Shown here one piece after another: positions 5,359 through 9,385 of a stretch of DNA of 9,385 nt. A model generated the notes under the pieces. It did no database searches, was not told where the DNA came from, and saw only the letters and a list, made by a program, of their open reading frames with translations. Both the position numbers and the translations under genes were made by a program. The first letter of the stretch is position 1. Each line of letters begins with the position of its first letter. Origin of the DNA: a bacterium (lineage in GTDB: Bacteria > Spirochaetota > JAHITG01); NCBI GenBank assembly GCA_028711675.1, contig JAQTRT010000112.1, positions 1 through 9,385 of the forward strand, read 5' to 3'.

Positions 5359-5778
5359 ATGAAAATCACAAAATCATACGCCCTCTTGCTGCTGGTCGCA
5401 GCAACCCTCTCTTCATGCTCCACCTTGTCCATCACGGAGATACGCCTTTCGAAGGAAGACTATTCGGCGGTCGTGAGAGGAAGCGTCATCCGCGGGCAGC
5501 GCGATTTGTACTCCCTGGCAGGAGAAGAAGGGCAGACCCTGGGGATCAGCATAACATCTCCGGAGAACAATGCGGTCATGGTCCTGTATCAACCCGGGGC
5601 TTCGGCCGCGGAAAAGGACGGTATCGTGGAGGTCACCGGCAAGGTCCTGCCCGGCGCCGGCGAAACGGATAACGCCACCACCTGGAAAGGGCCTTTGCCC
5701 GTATCCGGAAAATACCTGGTTTCGGTAAGCCCCGTCAGGGGCAATACCGCGTATGAAATAAAGATCATGGTCCGATAA
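5359..5778 (+). CDS. small lipoprotein with PPC-like beta-sandwich domain
   Basis: This is a 139-residue protein. The signal peptide MKITKSYALLLLVAATLSSC ends in lipobox LSSC with the acylated cysteine at residue 20. The mature part carries landmarks of the bacterial pre-peptidase C-terminal (PPC-like) fold: RGSVIRGQRDLYSLAGEEGQ, TLGISITSPENNAVMVLYQPG, then LPVSGKYLVSVSPV and YEIKIMV at the end. Such domains occur on secreted proteins and, as stand-alone lipoproteins, resemble lysozyme-inhibitor-type folds; the exact role here is not shown. AGGAGG at 5348-5353 lies 5 bases before the ATG. The gene is GC-rich and sits between repeat copies 4 and 5, directly after the truncated AT-rich lipoprotein copy, so it probably has a different origin. 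Confidence 0.8.
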   Translation: MKITKSYALLLLVAATLSSCSTLSITEIRLSKEDYSAVVRGSVIRGQRDLYSLAGEEGQTLGISITSPENNAVMVLYQPGASAAEKDGIVEVTGKVLPGAGETDNATTWKGPLPVSGKYLVSVSPVRGNTAYEIKIMVR

Positions 5779-5789
5779 GTGCCCATAAT

Positions 5790-5848
5790 GGTATCAGTAT
5801 CTGGCACATGACAAGAGGGGATATTAATCAGAACCGGCCCCCTATTTT
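5790..5848 (+). repeat. variant-type dispersed repeat upstream of the methyltransferase
   Basis: The left arm is GGTATCAGTATCTGGCACAT then GACA; the right arm is AATCAGAACCGGCCCC, then CTATTTTC. Total length and spacing match the canonical repeat, but the left arm belongs to the variant type also seen at 1382. It starts 11 bases after the lipoprotein stop codon and ends just before the methyltransferase ribosome binding site. The -35-like position is CTGGCA, weaker than TTGACA. Confidence 0.75.
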
Positions 5849-5865
5849 CAAAAAGGAGGCTTATC

Positions 5866-6738
5866 ATGTCCGGGAGCGTCAATCTAAACTTAAGCGGTGT
5901 GCCTGAAACGCTGCTCATTCCGCTCTACATCCGGGCCATGGAATCGCAGCGTCCGGACGCCATGATGAAGGACGAGAAAGCCGTGGCACTGGTCACGCAC
6001 ATGAACAGCGGCATCGACCGTGTCAGGCAGATCCCGATGACCGAAGCGCACAAGGTAATGCGGATCATGCTCACCCGTCAAATTGATTGTTACGCCCGGG
6101 ATTTCCTAATCCGTCACCCGGAGGCAGTGGTGGTTCACATCGGATGCGGCCTCGACTCGCGCTTCGAACGGTCGGACAACGGCCAGGCAGAATGGTATGA
6201 CCTGGATTTTCCGGCTGTCATCGACCTGCGCCGGAAGTTCATCCGCGGCGAAGGGGGGCGCTATCATTTATTAAGCTGCTCGGTGCTCGAAGATGCCTGG
6301 CTGAATACGGTGAGCGCGCATGGCCGGCGTCCCTTCCTGTTCCTGGCTGAAGGCGTTTTCATGTATTTCAAAGAAGAGCAGGTCAGGCAACTGGTGCTGA
6401 CGCTGCGTGACCGTTTCCCGGACGCAGAACTGGTCTTCGACAGCTGGACGCCATTCTGTATCTGGCTGGGTAACCGGCTGCTCTCACGCTCGCACTCCCG
6501 GTTTACAGGCCTTATGCAATGGGGCTTCCGGCGCAGCCGGGAGATCGAAAGCTGGGGTGACGGCATCCGCCTGCTCGACGAATGGGGATACTTCGACTGC
6601 CCCGAGCAGCGGCTGGATTCCTTTCGCTGGATGGCTCCCCTGTTCCGGCTGCTCAAGCCGATGCGCATCTTCCGCTTCCGGCTGGGAAAGGCTCAGGACC
6701 GGCCGGGGGATCACGTGCACGCTGAGCGGATACAATGA
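5866..6738 (+). CDS. SAM-dependent methyltransferase, leucine carboxyl methyltransferase (LCMT/TcmP-like) family
   Basis: This 290-residue protein has the family landmarks. The N-terminal GVPETLLIPLYIRAMESQRP (11-30) is typical of TcmP-like O-methyltransferases. The SAM-binding motif I is VVVHIGCGLDSR (88-99). EWYDLDFPAVIDLRR (109-123) carries the acidic residues expected to bind the ribose. FLAEGVFMYF (159-168) is motif IV. Members methylate carboxyl or hydroxyl groups on proteins or small molecules, often polyketide-like; the substrate here is unknown. AGGAGG at 5854-5859 supports the ATG. Length is normal and no damage is visible. It is cytoplasmic and GC-rich. It lies between a variant repeat and copy 6, with a CrtI-like oxidoreductase next on the same strand, so a shared small-molecule pathway is possible but unproven. 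Confidence 0.88.
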   Translation: MSGSVNLNLSGVPETLLIPLYIRAMESQRPDAMMKDEKAVALVTHMNSGIDRVRQIPMTEAHKVMRIMLTRQIDCYARDFLIRHPEAVVVHIGCGLDSRFERSDNGQAEWYDLDFPAVIDLRRKFIRGEGGRYHLLSCSVLEDAWLNTVSAHGRRPFLFLAEGVFMYFKEEQVRQLVLTLRDRFPDAELVFDSWTPFCIWLGNRLLSRSHSRFTGLMQWGFRRSREIESWGDGIRLLDEWGYFDCPEQRLDSFRWMAPLFRLLKPMRIFRFRLGKAQDRPGDHVHAERIQ

Positions 6739-6822
6739 CCAAGGGCTGGAGCGGTCCGGCAGATACCGGCTGAAGCCAGAACACGGTACCTTTTCAGTGC
6801 CGTTATCACCGGATAGAAAGAA

Positions 6823-6838
6823 GGTGTCGGTTCTTGAC
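6823..6838 (+). repeat. dispersed repeat copy 6, left fragment (split by MITE)
   Basis: GGTGTCGGTTCTTGAC is the canonical left arm, cut by the inserted element. It resumes at 6967. Removing 6839-6966 together with one copy of TTGAC's duplicated bases gives a normal, uninterrupted repeat. Confidence 0.88.
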
Positions 6839-6966
6839 GGGCTGTTGCCCAAATCGAAAAAATATGAAAAATGGAGGGATGCGATTGATAAAACATGTTA
6901 AAATTTATCGTTTCTTTTCGGGTTTGATAAATCAAACCCCTGCAAATTCATTTGGGCAACAGACCG
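6838..6966. mobile_element. MITE (128-129 bp) inserted in repeat copy 6, IS1182-like ends
   Basis: The ends are terminal inverted repeats: GGGCTGTTGCCCAAAT on the left (6839-6854) and ATTTGGGCAACAGACCG on the right (6950-6966, reverse complement CGGTCTGTTGCCCAAAT). They differ at one of 16 aligned positions. The bases TTGA, or TTGAC depending on where the boundary is placed, occur on both sides (6834-6838 and 6967-6971), as a 4-5-bp target duplication would. There is no coding capacity. An 8-bp hairpin GGGTTTGA/TCAAACCC lies at 6920-6939. The outer bases GGGCTGTTG are identical to the left end of the IS at 8528, so that IS's transposase probably mobilised it. Confidence 0.88.
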
Positions 6967-6995
6967 TTGACATTTGACAGGAAGGGACATAAAAT
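6967..6995 (+). promoter_or_regulatory. promoter within repeat copy 6, for the FAD oxidoreductase
   Basis: TTGACA (6967-6972) and TAAAAT (6990-6995) are exactly 17 bases apart, the best promoter match among the repeat copies. Transcription would start near 7002, leaving a leader of about 30 bases with AAAAGGAG at 7017-7024. The -35 survives the MITE insertion because its first bases were duplicated. Confidence 0.6.
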
Positions 6996-7014
6996 CAGAA
7001 ACGTCCCCATTTTC
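6967..7014 (+). repeat. dispersed repeat copy 6, right fragment
   Basis: TTGACATTTGACAGG leads through a spacer to AATCAGAAACGTCCCC and ATTTTCC. The right arm has one change (AGAAAC instead of AGAACC). It joins precisely to the left fragment at 6823-6838 once the MITE is removed. Confidence 0.85.
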
Positions 7015-7030
7015 CTAAAAGGAGAAATGC

Positions 7031-8506
7031 GTGAGTGATGTTATCATTATCGGTGCAGGTATAGGTGGGCTGACAGCAGGGAACCTCCTTGCTAAAAAAG
7101 GACATAAAGTCATTATTTTTGAATCCCATACTACACCCGGAGGATATACAGCAGGTTTCTGGCGGAAAGGATTCTATTTTGAAAGCGGGACTGTCTCGCT
7201 CGAATCAACTCATCAGGTGTTTGGTGCCATGAAGGATATCGGTGTGCTGGATAAGATATCATTCGTACCGCAGCGGTCCCGGTTCGTTTCCAGAATACTC
7301 GATACAGGCGCAGACGATTCTTATGAGAATTTCAAACAGGTCTTCTTAAAAGCCTATGGCCCGGAAAGAGAACGGCTGCAGGCTTACTTCAAAGAAGTTG
7401 ATAAAATGCACAAGACCATGAAAATATTTATGGGTATCACGCGTCCGTCTTTATTGTCTCTGCTCACAGCCGGGATCAAGATGTTCGGTGTATACTTCAA
7501 GTACAGGAATGTTACACTCGGGGATTTTACAGCCCGGTACTTCCCGCGGGAATCGGAATTGTACCGTATTTTCAAGTCATTCGGTTATCCTGATATGGCC
7601 GCCTATATCCTCGGCGGTGCTGTCGCCACTATTTTCGGCGGTTACTGGACTGTCCGGGACGGGATGCAGTCATGGGCCGACGTCCTGGCCGAGAACTTCC
7701 GCGGCCTGGGTATGGAACTGCTGCTTAACTCGCCTGCAGAAAAGATCATTACGAGCAACGGGACAGCCAAGGGTATCATTTGTAACGGCCGGCCCTTTTA
7801 TGCGGATTTTGTCATTTCTGCTTCTGATTATAAAAAGACCTTTTTAAAATTGATGGACGATAAATCCTCTTTGCCTGAGGACTTTCTGCGGAAAATGGAG
7901 AAGGCAGAGGTGTCAGAGGGCTTCTGCGTTGCGTATCTCGGCCTGAACATTTCTAATGATGAACTGCGTGCTTCCATGAAATTTCCTCATGTGATGTATA
8001 TGGATGAATTACCCGGTTCTGAATTGCGCGATCCGGGGGATGGCCTTTTTTTTGAAAAATCGTCAGTCATGCTTTATTCGCCGTCCCTGCATAACCCGAA
8101 GCTCTCACCTGAAGGCAGATCATGCCTGATGCTTATGGCTGCTGTGCCGACGCACTGGATGAATGACTGGGGTAACAGGGACAGGCAGAAATACACCGGA
8201 CTTAAAGAACATGTGAAACAGGTCCTTATTAAAAAAGCAGGGAATGTGGTCCCCGGACTTGAAAAACACATTGAGTTCAGCGATTTCGCCACACCATTGA
8301 CATTCGAACGTTATACGGGGAATACAGATGGCGCAACATCAGCCTGGAGCTGGAACCCGAAAAATAAATTCTACAGCAATTACATGAAATCCGATGTGGA
8401 CACACCCGTTAAAAACCTGTTCATCGGATCATGCTGGGCAACCCAGATCGGCGGTATTCCGGGAGCACTCAATGCCGCTTATCAATGCGTTAAAAGAATA
8501 GGATAG
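7031..8506 (+). CDS. CrtI-like FAD-dependent oxidoreductase (phytoene desaturase/isomerase superfamily)
   Basis: This is a 491-residue protein. The N-terminal dinucleotide-binding motif is DVIIIGAGIGGLTAG (3-17), with the ribose-binding glutamate at residue 31 (IIFES) and PGGYTAGFWRKGFYFESG following. The C-terminal FAD motif is NLFIGSCWATQIGGIPGALN (462-481). This end-to-end layout is that of the phytoene desaturase/carotenoid isomerase/retinol saturase superfamily, which oxidises or isomerises conjugated polyenes. The substrate cannot be read from sequence and no other carotenoid gene is present. The start is GTG at 7031: AAAAGGAG (7017-7024) lies 6 bases upstream, and the ATG at 7028 is out of frame and stops after three codons. 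It is transcribed probably from the promoter in repeat copy 6. Its stop is followed after 5 bases by another repeat, which carries the IS. Confidence 0.88.
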   Translation: MSDVIIIGAGIGGLTAGNLLAKKGHKVIIFESHTTPGGYTAGFWRKGFYFESGTVSLESTHQVFGAMKDIGVLDKISFVPQRSRFVSRILDTGADDSYENFKQVFLKAYGPERERLQAYFKEVDKMHKTMKIFMGITRPSLLSLLTAGIKMFGVYFKYRNVTLGDFTARYFPRESELYRIFKSFGYPDMAAYILGGAVATIFGGYWTVRDGMQSWADVLAENFRGLGMELLLNSPAEKIITSNGTAKGIICNGRPFYADFVISASDYKKTFLKLMDDKSSLPEDFLRKMEKAEVSEGFCVAYLGLNISNDELRASMKFPHVMYMDELPGSELRDPGDGLFFEKSSVMLYSPSLHNPKLSPEGRSCLMLMAAVPTHWMNDWGNRDRQKYTGLKEHVKQVLIKKAGNVVPGLEKHIEFSDFATPLTFERYTGNTDGATSAWSWNPKNKFYSNYMKSDVDTPVKNLFIGSCWATQIGGIPGALNAAYQCVKRIG

Positions 8507-8511
8507 ATAAT

Positions 8512-8527
8512 GGTGTCGGTTCTTGAC
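8512..8527 (+). repeat. dispersed repeat copy 7, left fragment (split by IS)
   Basis: GGTGTCGGTTCTTGAC is identical to 6823-6838 and is interrupted at the same base. The rest of the repeat is predicted beyond the right end of the IS, outside this window. Confidence 0.85.
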
Positions 8528-8548
8528 GGGCTGTTGTCCAAACAGGTA

Positions 8549-8576
8549 TTGATAGATAAAATAATTTTAATATAAT
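8549..8576 (+). promoter_or_regulatory. promoter of the IS transposase
   Basis: TTGATA (8549-8554) and a perfect TATAAT (8571-8576) are 16 bases apart, inside the IS and just after its terminal repeat. The leader is about 30 bases, with GGGAGGGG at 8595-8602 as the ribosome binding site. Confidence 0.65.
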
Positions 8577-8611
8577 TAAAGTCAAATAAAAAGAGGGAGG
8601 GGAACAGGAAT

Positions 8612-9385
8612 ATGATGGGAAAAGAGACATCACAACCCGGGAAATTATTTTATTCTTCAATAAATTTAGAGGAAAGGATACGCCACGATCATATCCTGAG
8701 AAAGATAAAAAAGCACATAGACTTTGACTTTATCTATACAGAGGTCAAGGATCAATATGGTCCAAACGGGAATATATCAGTTCCGCCTCCTGTTATATTA
8801 AAGATGATGCTTTTACTGATCATATACAATGTCCGGTCAGAACGGGAATTAATGGACACCATACCGGAACGGCTGGACTGGTTATGGTTTCTGGGATATG
8901 AGATAGATAATGAAATACCCAATCACAGTATATTGAGCAAAGCAAGGAACCGGTGGGGAGTGGAGGTATTCAGGCATTTATTTGAAAGGATCGTAAGACA
9001 ATGCGTGGAAGCAGGATTAGTGGCGGGTAAGAAATTATTTATGGATTCCAGCCTGGTGCAGGCCAATGCCTCGAATAATTCAGTTATAAAGCCGGAAAAG
9101 CTGAAGAAGTATCTGGAAAAAGGGTATAAAATACTGGAATCGCGGTTAGAGGAAAAAGGGAAAGAAGAAACCAATGAGACCTGGAAGTCAAAGACAGATC
9201 CGGATGCCTCGATAGTGAGACGGGGAGGCATAAAAGCGAAGCTGGGATACCAGGTGCATCGCGGAGTGGACGGGAAAGAGGAGATTATCACAAGCAGCGA
9301 GGTAGCGCCCGGGGAAATAAACGAAGCACACAAGTTGCAGGACCTGGTGGAACAGCATGAAAAGAATACGGGAATGAAGACGGGG
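8612..9385 (+). CDS. IS1182-like (DUF772) DDE transposase, 3' end outside window
   Basis: 258 codons are visible with no stop. The N-terminal DUF772-type domain (about 45-115) includes VPPPVILKMMLLLIIYNVRS and NHSILSKARNRWG. The first catalytic aspartate is in KKLFMDSSLVQANAS (D145), and TDPDASIVRRGG followed by KLGYQVHRGVD is the expected following block. It cuts and pastes the IS through its terminal inverted repeats and could act in trans on the related MITE at 6838-6966. GGGAGGGG at 8595-8602 lies 9 bases before the ATG at 8612; a second ATG at 8615 is possible. No frameshift is visible in this part, so the element may be active. Assignment to IS1182 rather than another DUF772-containing IS5-like group is from pattern recall. 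Confidence 0.88.
   Translation, partial: MMGKETSQPGKLFYSSINLEERIRHDHILRKIKKHIDFDFIYTEVKDQYGPNGNISVPPPVILKMMLLLIIYNVRSERELMDTIPERLDWLWFLGYEIDNEIPNHSILSKARNRWGVEVFRHLFERIVRQCVEAGLVAGKKLFMDSSLVQANASNNSVIKPEKLKKYLEKGYKILESRLEEKGKEETNETWKSKTDPDASIVRRGGIKAKLGYQVHRGVDGKEEIITSSEVAPGEINEAHKLQDLVEQHEKNTGMKTG

Larger units (their letters stand above)
8527..9385 (+). mobile_element. IS1182-like insertion sequence, left end (continues past window)
   Basis: The left terminus is GGGCTGTTGTCCAAA (from 8528; the preceding C is shared with the target). It matches the MITE terminus at 14 of 15 positions. It is followed by a strong promoter and a transposase gene that is still open at the window end. The right end and the target duplication are not visible. 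Confidence 0.85.

Noticed and set aside
6407..6901. A 164-codon plus-strand frame overlapping the methyltransferase end and running into the MITE
   Set aside because: It is a shadow frame of the methyltransferase, with a serine/glycine/cysteine-rich translation, ending in repeat and MITE sequence.
797..8527. CRISPR array or integron cassette array
   Set aside because: Repeats are about 1 kb apart with whole genes of both orientations between them, so this is not CRISPR. The arms lack the RYYYAAC/GTTRRRY core sites of attC, and no integrase is present.
8923..9333. A 136-codon minus-strand frame near the window end
   Set aside because: It lies opposite the transposase gene, whose catalytic motifs are clear. 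The plus-strand frame is open to the window edge.

Overview
The window looks like accessory DNA from a Gram-negative bacterium. It encodes two outer-membrane-type lipoprotein signal sequences and a CsgG-like/beta-barrel protein ending in aromatic residues. Base composition is patchy: the first 2 kb is visibly AT-rich, while 3.4-4.8 kb and 5.4-6.7 kb are GC-rich. I cannot place the organism; an environmental or candidate-phylum genome would fit, but that is a guess.

Layout. 1-860: an unrecognised AT-rich lipoprotein gene followed by a rearranged copy of a dispersed repeat. 875-2040: two small minus-strand modules, a DUF2283 gene with its usual small partner and a BrnT/CopG-type toxin-antitoxin pair with a palindromic candidate operator. 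2061-3334: a repeat copy, a near-perfect 17-bp inverted repeat, and an ATPase of the AAA/DUF4143 type. 3441-4778: a minus-strand CsgG-like protein with a predicted beta-barrel. 4933-5778: a repeat copy, a truncated second copy of the first lipoprotein gene, and a small GC-rich lipoprotein with a PPC-like fold. 5790-8506: an LCMT/TcmP-type methyltransferase and a CrtI-like FAD oxidoreductase, each preceded by a repeat copy. 8527-end: the left end and most of the transposase gene of an IS1182-like insertion sequence.

The unifying feature is a roughly 60-bp palindromic repeat. Its left arm is GGTGTCGGTTCTTGACA and its right arm AATCAGAACCGTCCCC, and it separates nearly every gene. At least seven copies or fragments of the main type and two or three of a variant type are visible. 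Three complete main-type copies (the first, the composite copy, is excluded) place a consensus -35 (TTGACA) 16-17 bp before an A/T-rich -10-like hexamer, so the repeat may act as a portable promoter. Minus-strand genes start next to the left ends of some copies.

Two transposable elements are inserted at exactly the same base of this repeat. One is a 128-129-bp MITE at 6838-6966; the other is the IS1182-like element starting at 8527. Their terminal repeats match in 15 of the first 16 positions where aligned. This suggests an IS/MITE pair that uses the dispersed repeat as a specific target, and it is the most notable signal in the window. The genes form no single pathway; a mosaic of independently transcribed cassettes separated by repeats describes the region better.
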